Below are positions 56,951-64,000 of a stretch of 64,000 nucleotides of DNA, piece by piece. The DNA lies in the NCBI RefSeq assembly GCF_001294455.1, contig NZ_LIKT01000017.1, positions 1-64,000 on the forward strand. The letters are read 5' to 3'. Positions within the stretch are counted from its first letter, which is position 1; each line of letters opens with the position of its first letter. Below the pieces are notes generated by a model. It made no database searches and had not been told where the DNA came from. It saw only the letters and a program-made list of their open reading frames with translations. The translations under genes were made by a program, and so were the position numbers. Source of the stretch: Phaeobacter sp. 11ANDIMAR09. Lineage in GTDB: Bacteria; Pseudomonadota; Alphaproteobacteria; Rhodobacterales; Rhodobacteraceae.

Positions 56951-57405
56951 TTGATCTGGAACACCGCGTCGATTTCAACCGCAACGCCCAGAGGCAGCGA
57001 AGGCGCACTGACGGCGGAACGCGCGTGACGACCGGCGTCGCCCAGCGCTTCGACCAGGAAATCAGAGGCCCCGTTCACCACCTGTGGCTGCTGGGTGAAA
57101 TCAGCGGTGGAATTGACAAAGGCGCCCAGTTTCACCACCCGCACCAGACGTTCAAGATCGCCATCACAGGCGGCCTTGAGCTGTGCAAGCAGGGCAATGG
57201 CGCAGCGTTTGGCGGCGGCCTGACCGGCATCGACATCCATATCCGCGCCGAGCGTGCCGGTGATCAGCCCGTTCTCATCCGACGAGATCTGACCCGAGAC
57301 ATAGACCATGTCACCTGCGACAACAAAAGGCACATAGTTGGCCGCCGGCGCAGGGGCCTCTGGCAGGGTGACACTCAGGTCTTTCAGTTTTGCTTCGATG
57401 CTCAT
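56947..57405 (-). CDS. RidA family protein
   Basis: A 152-residue YjgF/YER057c/UK114-family protein, longer than E. coli RidA (128). The central DMVYVSGQISSDENGLITG and the C-terminal PSLPLGVAVEIDAVFQI fit the family, but the catalytic Arg of true RidA (in the NRVV-like CARAA region) is not obvious: here the matching part reads RVVKLGAFVNSTADF and RHARSAVSAPSLP, so an Arg may sit in RSAV. It is the first gene of a four-gene chain with GDPD, the FemAB-like gene and phhB. ATG 57405 follows AAGGAGC. Confidence 0.9.
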   Translation of the reverse strand: MSIEAKLKDLSVTLPEAPAPAANYVPFVVAGDMVYVSGQISSDENGLITGTLGADMDVDAGQAAAKRCAIALLAQLKAACDGDLERLVRVVKLGAFVNSTADFTQQPQVVNGASDFLVEALGDAGRHARSAVSAPSLPLGVAVEIDAVFQIK

Positions 57406-57503
57406 TGTCGCGCTCCTTCACGGCCGATGTTTCGAGGCGACGCTAGCGCTGATGAAACCCGCCGGAAAGAGTAAAAGCGACAACATCCCTCTCTGTTCGG
57501 ACA

Positions 57504-58808
57504 TCAATCTTCGCGGAAGGCTTTGACAAAATAATCCGCCAGCGGTTTCACCAGATAGGATAGCGGCGAGCGATCCTGGGTGCGGATGTAGCTCTCCACC
57601 GGCATGCCGGGGATCAGCACCGTGCCTTCCGGCAGGCGCTGCGCTTCATCGGGGTTGAGCTCGACCTCGGCTCGGTAATAGGAGACCCCGGTGTTCTGGT
57701 CCTCAAAGGCATCGGCAGAGACCAGCGTCACCTTGCCAAACAGATCCGGTGTATTGCGCTGATCCAACGACGAGAACTTGAGCGTAACATCCTGCCCGAC
57801 ATAGATCTGCTCGATATCCGTGGGCGAGACCTGTGCGGCGATCACCAGCGGGCGGTCCTGCGGCACCAGATAGAGCACCGGATCTGCCGCCCGTATGACG
57901 GACCGCGGGGTATGCACCTGCATGTCATAGACAATGCCCGAAACCGGAGCGGTGATATCCAACCGCGCCAAGCGCTCGATCAGGGTGCGACGGTTCTCCC
58001 CGAGTTCCAGTTCTTGATAGCGTAGATCACGCAATTGAGTAATCGCCTCTTCGCGGCGGGTTGATCCCAGTTTCAGGATCTCGATCTCGGTCTCAGTGAT
58101 CCGTCCCAAGGCCTGGGCCTCGGTTGCAATCAGCTCGCCGAGGCGACCGCTCAGATCGGCCTCGGTGCGGCGCAGGTTCAGCACAGTGCCAGCCTGGGCC
58201 AAGCCACGCTCTAGCAGGATATTCTGGTTTTTCAGCTCTTCAGCGATCAGCTCCAGCTGCAACGCCATCGATTCCTGTTGTGCTTTGATCCCGGTGATCT
58301 GATCCTGTGTCTGGGCGCTGCGCTTGTTCAGCTGTTCGATTTCCCGGGCGATGGATTCCGCGCGGGCGACAAACAGACGCTGCTGCCCTTCAATCAGATC
58401 CCTCACGGCAGGGCGGGTTGCCGTCAAAGCCAACAGCTCCGCGTCAAACTGCACTTCCTTGGTGCTGTCGCGCTCTGCCTCCAGCCGCCCACGGCGCGCC
58501 ATCATCTCAAACAGCTGCCCCTCAGTAATGGCCAATTGCGAGCGGAGTTCCTTGGCGTCCAGCCGCAAGAGCAGGTCGCCACGAGTCACGCTGTCGCCAT
58601 CATCCACCAGGATCTCAGACACAATGCCGCCATCCAGATGTTGGACGACCTGTCGGTTGCGATCCACCTCAATGCGCCCTGTCGCCACGATGGCCCCCGC
58701 GATCGAAGACATCACCGCCCAGGTTCCAAAACCACCCAAAAGGATCATCAGTGTTAGAGTGCCAATCAGCAGCGGGCTGCGAGCGGACCATTCCTTATCC
58801 TGGCTCAT
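57504..58808 (-). CDS. Type I secretion periplasmic adaptor (HlyD family)
   Basis: A 434-residue membrane-fusion protein with one N-terminal transmembrane helix (residues ~14-38), a long coiled coil (~90-280) and a beta-barrel C-terminal domain with the HlyD signature [15 protein letters not shown]. The start overlaps the ABC gene stop (ATGA). It links the ABC exporter to an outer-membrane channel of the TolC type, which is not in this window. Confidence 0.92.
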   Translation of the reverse strand: MSQDKEWSARSPLLIGTLTLMILLGGFGTWAVMSSIAGAIVATGRIEVDRNRQVVQHLDGGIVSEILVDDGDSVTRGDLLLRLDAKELRSQLAITEGQLFEMMARRGRLEAERDSTKEVQFDAELLALTATRPAVRDLIEGQQRLFVARAESIAREIEQLNKRSAQTQDQITGIKAQQESMALQLELIAEELKNQNILLERGLAQAGTVLNLRRTEADLSGRLGELIATEAQALGRITETEIEILKLGSTRREEAITQLRDLRYQELELGENRRTLIERLARLDITAPVSGIVYDMQVHTPRSVIRAADPVLYLVPQDRPLVIAAQVSPTDIEQIYVGQDVTLKFSSLDQRNTPDLFGKVTLVSADAFEDQNTGVSYYRAEVELNPDEAQRLPEGTVLIPGMPVESYIRTQDRSPLSYLVKPLADYFVKAFRED

Positions 58809-60538
58809 TGAACCCCTCCCGTCCCAGCGTTTTTGCGGATGGATTGATGATTGGCCACCATTTCCTGCAGCACTTTGTCTTTGGGACCAAAGGCCGTTTG
58901 CACGCCTTTGTCGATCACCAAAAGCATCTCACATTCCTGAATAGCCGCAGGTCGATGCGCCATGATCAGCACCGATTGCCCCGCCGCCTTGAGCGCCTTG
59001 ATGGCCTGGTTCAGCGCAATTGAGCCTTCGTTATCAAGATTGGAGTTGGGCTCATCCAGAATGACGATCACTGGGGTGTCATAAAGCGCACGGGCCAGAG
59101 CGACCCGTTGCATCTGCCCCCCCGACAATCGCCCGCCGCCTGCCGAAACACGGGTGTCATAACCCTCCGGCAGGTTGACGATCATCTCATGCGCCGCAGC
59201 TTTCTTGGCAGCAGCCACCACTTTTTCCGCATCCGGCTCCTCGGCCAGCCGGGCAATATTCTGAGCAATAGTGCCCTCAAACAGCTGCACGCGTTGCGGC
59301 AGATAGCCAAAATGCCGCCCCAGGACATCCGGGTCATATTGATCCAGAGCCGCACCATCCAAGCGAATGGTCCCAGCGGCAGGCCGCCAGGCGCCGGTCA
59401 GCGCCTTGGCCAGGGTGGATTTGCCCGATCCAGACGGACCAATCACTCCAATCGCCTGTCCCGGCTCCACCCGGAAGATGACATTGCGCAATTGTGCCCG
59501 GCTGTCCCCGGGCGGCACCACGGCCAAGGCCTGAACCTCCAAACGCGCCTCGGGCTGTGGCAACGCCATGCGCTCGGCCTCGGCAGGCACTTTGGTGAGC
59601 AGTTCAGCAAGGCTGTGCCAGCCCTTGATGGCGCGTTGCACCATGGCCCATTGCCCAAGCCCCAGCTCGATTGGGGCCAGGGCCCGGCCCATTAGAACCG
59701 AACCGGCAATCATTGCCCCTGGCGAGACCTCGCCATTGAGCGCCAGATAGGCACCAAGCCCAAGCATGGCAGATTGCAAAAACAGACGGAGCGTTTTGGT
59801 CAGGGTGGTAAAGCCCCCCCCGGTATCATTGGCGGTGAGAGTATCCTTGAGCGCTGCGTTGCGCAGTTTCTGCCAGCGCAGGAAGGCGGCTCCGCGCATA
59901 CCCATGGACTGGATCATCTCGGCCTCGCCACGAATTTCCTCGGAAGACAGATTGGCCCGATGCCCCGATACCGCCGCCTGTTGCAAAGGCGCGCGGCTGA
60001 AAATCTGATTGAGCAGCGCCACTGCAACCAAAACCGCACCACCGCCCAGTGCCAAGAGCCCCAACCAGGGGTGAAACAGCGCAATCCCTGCCAGAAACAA
60101 CGGCGTCCAGGGTAGATCAAAACCTGCCCCCAGCACTGGCGAGGACATCAACCGCTGGATGGCTTCCAGATCCGCTGTTGCAGTCTGCGCCACCGGATCC
60201 TGCGCCACCGCAGAGCGGCGTACTGCAGCGTCAAATACCCGTTTGTCCAACGCCGCCTGGAACCGGGCGCCAATTCTGGCCAGAACCCGCCCTCGCACGT
60301 AGTCCAACAGCCCCATCATGCCGTAAAGGAACAAAACCAGCAGCGACAGGGCCACAAGAGTGGCCTCAGAGCCGCTGCCCAACACCCGATCATAGACCTG
60401 CATCATGTAGAGAGGGCCAGTCAGCATCAGCAAATTTACAAAGACACTGAAGAGACCAACCGCCCAATAGAGGCTGCGGCTTGAACGGCGACAGGCCGTA
60501 AGTTCATCATATCCGGGCTTAAAAGTTTTATTTGCCAT
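58805..60538 (-). CDS. Type I secretion ABC transporter, PrtD-like
   Basis: A 577-residue fusion of six transmembrane helices and an ATPase. Walker A is [17 protein letters not shown], the signature [20 protein letters not shown] and Walker [15 protein letters not shown]. There is no N-terminal C39 peptidase or C39-like domain, which places it with the PrtD/HasD exporters for RTX proteins. No RTX or glycine-rich substrate gene lies next to it. Confidence 0.93.
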   Translation of the reverse strand: MANKTFKPGYDELTACRRSSRSLYWAVGLFSVFVNLLMLTGPLYMMQVYDRVLGSGSEATLVALSLLVLFLYGMMGLLDYVRGRVLARIGARFQAALDKRVFDAAVRRSAVAQDPVAQTATADLEAIQRLMSSPVLGAGFDLPWTPLFLAGIALFHPWLGLLALGGGAVLVAVALLNQIFSRAPLQQAAVSGHRANLSSEEIRGEAEMIQSMGMRGAAFLRWQKLRNAALKDTLTANDTGGGFTTLTKTLRLFLQSAMLGLGAYLALNGEVSPGAMIAGSVLMGRALAPIELGLGQWAMVQRAIKGWHSLAELLTKVPAEAERMALPQPEARLEVQALAVVPPGDSRAQLRNVIFRVEPGQAIGVIGPSGSGKSTLAKALTGAWRPAAGTIRLDGAALDQYDPDVLGRHFGYLPQRVQLFEGTIAQNIARLAEEPDAEKVVAAAKKAAAHEMIVNLPEGYDTRVSAGGGRLSGGQMQRVALARALYDTPVIVILDEPNSNLDNEGSIALNQAIKALKAAGQSVLIMAHRPAAIQECEMLLVIDKGVQTAFGPKDKVLQEMVANHQSIRKNAGTGGVQ

Positions 60539-60732
60539 ATTGACTATGCTCTATCTGTTCAAACGGTCCGCGACATATTAGACCCTGCGCCAACGACAAC
60601 TCTTGGGAAACCTGTTCCGAATCTGCCACAAACGTGCAAACAAATTGCTGTAGAACAGTGGGAATCTTCGGAATTGCCACTAAGTAGGTGCTCGTGTTTC
60701 TTAAATAGCGAATTAAGTGGGTTACAACTCAA

Positions 60733-61494
60733 ATGCTAATTTTCACCAAACCTCGTTTTGTCTTTGCTGCAGTTGCGTTGGTTTTGTCCCTGGCAGGTTG
60801 CGCTGCACAGGACCCGGCAGCAAAAGCAGCGGGTGAGGTTTTTGATCCCTATGAGAACACCAACCGCTCCGTGCACAAGCTCAATCTCGCTGTCGATCGC
60901 TTTGCCTTCCGTCCCGCATCCAAAGGCTATGTGGCGATTGTTCCCGAGCCGATGGTCACCAGCTTTTCGTCTTTTGCCGAAAACCTGTCGATGCCCGGCC
61001 AAGCGGTCAATGCCCTGTTGCAGGGCAATCCTAAGCTCGCCGGCCAGGCACTTGCACGCTTTGCTCTGAACACCACGATCGGTTTTCTTGGCTTGGCCAA
61101 CCCCGCCTCTGATTTCAACCTCCCCGAGGTGAATACGGACTTTGGTCAAACGCTTGCCGTTTGGGGCGTGGGTGAGGGCGCCTATGTCGAGCTGCCCCTC
61201 TACGGTCCCTCTACCGCACGCGATGCCACAGGTATTGTCGTCGATTTCTTCACCAATCCGATTGGCTATGCTCGGAACAATCCCGCCGATAACATCAGCA
61301 TCTACGCAGAAATAGTGCGTCGCATGGGGAACCGTGGCAGATATTCGGATACGGTTGATTCTATTCTCTATGAAAGCGCTGACAGCTATGCGCAGGCCCG
61401 CCTGCTCTATCTGCAGAACCGGCGTTTTGAGCTGGGCGAAACCGCCGAGATCAGTGAAATCGATCCCTTTGAACTAGATACCGAAGGATTTTAA
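60733..61494 (+). CDS. mlaA: MlaA (VacJ) outer-membrane lipoprotein
   Basis: A 253-residue lipoprotein with a signal peptide ending LSLAGC. Family marks are DPYENTNRSVHKLN near the start, FAENLSMPGQAVNALLQGN and LNTTIGFLGLANPASDFNL. MlaA pulls mislocalised phospholipids out of the outer leaflet of the outer membrane. mlaC follows after 3 bp. The inner-membrane MlaFEDB complex is not beside it. Confidence 0.93.
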   Translation: MLIFTKPRFVFAAVALVLSLAGCAAQDPAAKAAGEVFDPYENTNRSVHKLNLAVDRFAFRPASKGYVAIVPEPMVTSFSSFAENLSMPGQAVNALLQGNPKLAGQALARFALNTTIGFLGLANPASDFNLPEVNTDFGQTLAVWGVGEGAYVELPLYGPSTARDATGIVVDFFTNPIGYARNNPADNISIYAEIVRRMGNRGRYSDTVDSILYESADSYAQARLLYLQNRRFELGETAEISEIDPFELDTEGF

Positions 61495-61497
61495 GCC

Positions 61498-62088
61498 ATG
61501 CATCGTCGCAGTTTCTTGACCGGGCTTTCCGCCAGCGCGGCGCTTGTGCCCGCCACACCGCTTTGGGCTTTGAACGAGGCCGGGGCCAGCAAGCTGATCA
61601 ACAGCCTGGTTGCCGACATCAACACAGTCATCGCATCGGGCAAAGCCGAGAACGCCATGTTCCGCGAATTTGAGCGGATCTTCAAACGCTACAGCGATAC
61701 GTCCTATATCGCCGCCTATGCGCTTGGGGTTGATGCACGTCGTGCCACCAAGACGCAGAAACGGAACTTCTCCAAGACCTTTCAGGGCTATATTTCCCGC
61801 AAATATGGCAAACGCTTTCGCGAATTCATCGGCGGCAGCCTGGAAGTGAAAAGCGTGAAGCGCGTGAAGAAGTGGTATGAAGTAAGCACCCTTGCCCGTC
61901 TGCAGGGCCAAGCTCCGTTTGAGGTCACCTTTTTGGTCTCTGATCGCTCCGGCAAGGACCTTTTCTTTAATATGTATATTGAGGGTGTGAACCTACTGCT
62001 GACCGAACGCACCGAAATCGGGGCGATTTTGGACAGCAACAAAGGCGATATCGACGCCATGATTGCCGAGCTGAAACGCCTAAGCTGA
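61498..62088 (+). CDS. mlaC: MlaC phospholipid-binding protein
   Basis: A 196-residue periplasmic shuttle carrying phospholipids between MlaA and the inner-membrane complex. The N-terminus MHRRSFLTGLSASAALVPA has a twin-arginine pattern (RRSFL), so export by Tat is possible. Family stretches are RYSDTSYIAAYALG, FSKTFQGYISRKYG and LFFNMYIEGVNLLLTER. It starts 3 bp after mlaA, forming an operon that ends at a strong terminator. Confidence 0.92.
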   Translation: MHRRSFLTGLSASAALVPATPLWALNEAGASKLINSLVADINTVIASGKAENAMFREFERIFKRYSDTSYIAAYALGVDARRATKTQKRNFSKTFQGYISRKYGKRFREFIGGSLEVKSVKRVKKWYEVSTLARLQGQAPFEVTFLVSDRSGKDLFFNMYIEGVNLLLTERTEIGAILDSNKGDIDAMIAELKRLS

Positions 62089-62133
62089 TACCCCTTGCGT
62101 CAAGGCGCAGGGCTCCATGCAGTCTCTGAATTG

Positions 62134-62161
62134 AAAAGGCTCCCAGTTGGGAGCCTTTTTT
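62134..62161 (+). terminator. Rho-independent terminator of mlaAC
   Basis: AAAAGGCTCCCA (62134-62145) pairs with TGGGAGCCTTTT (62148-62159) across a two-base loop, with T to 62161. It is symmetrical enough to serve the convergent penicillin-binding protein gene too. Confidence 0.92.
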
Positions 62162-62187
62162 ACATCGCGAAGCCAAAGAGGCCAAAC

Positions 62188-64000
62188 CTAGTTGCGGCCA
62201 AAGATATCGCGCAACAACCCGTCCACAGCACGGCCGATTTCCTGGCCCGGCCGGTTGCGTTCGCGGCGCCGTTGCGGAACCGGTTGCACGGGGTCCGGAA
62301 TAACAATCGGCGCTGGCTCCAACATCGGCAGAGGTTTGGGGGGCAGGCCTTCGTGTACCCGCACCATGGCCTCGTGCCAGATCTCTGCCGGCAGGCCACC
62401 ACCAGTGACACCGCTCAGGGGCGTGTTGTCGTCATAGCCCATCCACACCCCGGCCACGTAATCCGCGGTAAACCCGATAAACCAGGCGTCACGTGCGGCC
62501 TGCGTGGTGCCGGACTTCCCAGCCGCCTGCCAACCCGGAATCTGCGCGCGGCGCCCTGTGCCCTCGGCAATGACTTTCTCCATCATCCAGACCAGCTGCT
62601 GCGCCGCCTCGGTCCGGATCACCCGCTCTCCCATACCGCCGCTGCGTCCCATCAGGGGTTCGGTATCGGTAACCAGTCGCAGCTCGCTTACGCCATAGGG
62701 AGTGACCGAAGAGCCGCCATTCAGGATCCCGGCATAGGCCCCGGTCATTTCCAACAATGTGCTTTCGGAGGCCCCAAGCGCCAGCGCCGGACCTTCAGCC
62801 ATCGCATTATCGATGCCAAAATCGGAGGCAACGCGGCGCACCAGATCGCGACCCACCGCCTCGGAGAGCTTGACCGCTGGCACATTCAGCGAGTCCCGAA
62901 GAGCCCGGGCCAGAGTCACCTCACCATAGTATTTGCGGGTATAGTTCTTGGGGCACCACTCCCCAGAGCCGGGCAGATCCAGACAGTATTCTGTGTCCAA
63001 CAAGATATCGAGCGGGGAATAGCCCAGCTCCAGGGCCGTGGCATAGACAAAGGGTTTAAAGGCAGAGCCGGTCTGCCGTTTGGCCTGGGTGGCCCGGTTA
63101 AAAACACCGGAGACACGGGTCCTGCGCCCGCCAACCATAGCCCGCACGGCCCCATCTGCGCTCATGACGACAATGGCGGCCTGCGCTTTGGACCCCTCCC
63201 GCACCTTATTTTCAAACACATAGGTGATCGCATCTTCGGCTGCCGTTTGCAGACGCTGATCCAGAGTGGTGCGGATCACCACATCCTCGGCAGTTTGAGC
63301 GCCAAAATAGCTGGGCACGCTGTCCATGATCCAGTCGGCAAAATAGCCGCCCGCCCGCGCCTCTGCTGCAGGGCTCAGCCGCGCCGGATTCTCCTGCCCT
63401 GCTTTGGTTTCCGCGGAACTCAGATAGCCCTGATCATGCATCAGGCGCAGCACTGTCGCGGCACGATCCTGCGAGCGCTTCAAATTGTTGGTTGGTGCCA
63501 ATGACGATGGCGCTGTCAGCAATCCTGCAAGCATCGCGCCCTCAGCCGCGCTCAGCTGGCTGGCCGATTTACCAAAGTAGCGCTGTGCTGCGGCCTCCGC
63601 GCCATGGGCCCCGCCGCCCATATAGGCGCGGTTCATATAGATCGAGAGGATCTCATCCTTGGTGTATTTGACCTCCATCGCCAGCGCATAGATGGCTTCG
63701 GTGCCCTTGCGCCACAGAGAGCCCTGGCGGCAGTCCTTTTCATAGGCGGCTTCGCTTTCCCATTCAGTGGGGTCATAGGTCCGGCCAAGACACAGAAGCT
63801 TTGCCGTCTGTTGGGTGATGGTGGAGCCACCATGTCCAGACAGGGGGCCACGGCCCTCGCTCAGATTGATGCGCACAGCCGAAGCCACGCCGCGCGGCGA
63901 AATACCAAAATGGCGGTAGAAGCGTTTGTCCTCAGTGGCGACGATGGCGTTTTTCAAATGTGGCGAGACGGTCTGTGCGGTGACCACGCCGCCAAATTGG
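62188..64000 (-). CDS. Class A penicillin-binding protein, N-terminus beyond the window
   Basis: At least 604 residues; the frame stays open to the right edge (QFGG before VVTAQTVSPHLKNAI), so the start lies outside. The glycosyltransferase domain shows EDKRFYRHFG and GGSTITQQTAKL, the transpeptidase the SxxK motif in QTGSAFKPFVYATAL, SLN in RDSLNVPAVKL and KSGTTQAARDAW. It polymerises and crosslinks peptidoglycan. The C-terminal ~60 residues are proline- and arginine-rich. PBP1A-like or PBP1C-like cannot be settled from this part alone. Confidence 0.93.
   Translation of the reverse strand, partial: QFGGVVTAQTVSPHLKNAIVATEDKRFYRHFGISPRGVASAVRINLSEGRGPLSGHGGSTITQQTAKLLCLGRTYDPTEWESEAAYEKDCRQGSLWRKGTEAIYALAMEVKYTKDEILSIYMNRAYMGGGAHGAEAAAQRYFGKSASQLSAAEGAMLAGLLTAPSSLAPTNNLKRSQDRAATVLRLMHDQGYLSSAETKAGQENPARLSPAAEARAGGYFADWIMDSVPSYFGAQTAEDVVIRTTLDQRLQTAAEDAITYVFENKVREGSKAQAAIVVMSADGAVRAMVGGRRTRVSGVFNRATQAKRQTGSAFKPFVYATALELGYSPLDILLDTEYCLDLPGSGEWCPKNYTRKYYGEVTLARALRDSLNVPAVKLSEAVGRDLVRRVASDFGIDNAMAEGPALALGASESTLLEMTGAYAGILNGGSSVTPYGVSELRLVTDTEPLMGRSGGMGERVIRTEAAQQLVWMMEKVIAEGTGRRAQIPGWQAAGKSGTTQAARDAWFIGFTADYVAGVWMGYDDNTPLSGVTGGGLPAEIWHEAMVRVHEGLPPKPLPMLEPAPIVIPDPVQPVPQRRRERNRPGQEIGRAVDGLLRDIFGRN

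Noticed and set aside
62095-63504. A 469-residue plus-strand frame across the penicillin-binding protein gene
   Set aside because: Antisense shadow; the minus-strand frame holds all transglycosylase and transpeptidase motifs.

Overview
The window is high-GC alphaproteobacterial chromosome, most like a marine member of the roseobacter group (Rhodobacteraceae). The main reasons are a complete taurine dissimilation cluster of roseobacter type (tpa, tauR, xsc, a TauE/SafE exporter, pta, a PSE-family exporter and soeABC), dispersed GC-rich hairpin repeats between genes, dense short operons with ATGA/GTGA overlaps, and housekeeping genes (dapA, nth, rppH, sfsA, map, rsmD) of alphaproteobacterial character. 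These are judgements from family knowledge; no database search was possible. No rRNA, tRNA, CRISPR array, insertion sequence or replication origin was seen.

Region by region. 1-5.4 kb is the most accessory-looking part: a secreted Ig-like-repeat protein cut by the left edge, read leftward; then, read rightward from an AT-rich leader with two hairpins, three tandem tail-collar (microcystin-dependent-protein type) paralogues, a GNAT acetyltransferase, a convergent DUF6916-type small protein and a trypsin-fold protease. There are no other phage genes. 5.6-10.4 kb holds katG and an HBM-type chemoreceptor. 10.5-12.6 kb is a two-gene operon of a beta-keto acid cleavage enzyme and a class III transaminase. 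13-28 kb is the taurine and sulfite region: tpa, then a GNAT gene and an arsR-permease pair read the other way, then tauR, xsc, tauE-like, pta, a PSE exporter and soeABC. Taurine would be transaminated by Tpa, sulfoacetaldehyde cleaved by Xsc to acetyl phosphate and sulfite, acetyl phosphate converted to acetyl-CoA by Pta, and sulfite either exported or oxidised by the cytoplasmic SoeABC. A taurine importer and alanine dehydrogenase are not in the window.

28-43 kb is mostly housekeeping and solitary metabolic genes: dapA, a lytic transglycosylase, two DMT exporters, a split divergent mnmD/mnmC-C pair, an OmpA lipoprotein, an Ada-like repair protein, nth plus a PfkB kinase, a MarR regulator facing its probable exporter target, rppH and a 2,4-dienoyl-CoA-reductase-like flavoenzyme. 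43-57 kb holds short overlapping operons (ABM/NIPSNAP; OmpA, AhpD-like, GNAT and CinA-like; rsmD with a ferredoxin-reductase-like enzyme; RidA, GDPD, FemAB-like and PhhB). 57.5-60.5 kb is a type I secretion ABC protein and adaptor with no substrate gene beside it. 60.7-62.1 kb is an mlaA-mlaC pair, and a class A penicillin-binding protein runs off the right edge.

The most interesting items are the domesticated tail-collar locus at the left end, the repeated operator-like sequences (candidate TauR boxes, a double MarR box, an exact TGACGTTAACGTCA palindrome, an exact 12-bp inverted repeat at 14.5 kb) and two families of structured intergenic repeats, one of which flanks soeBC in inverted orientation.
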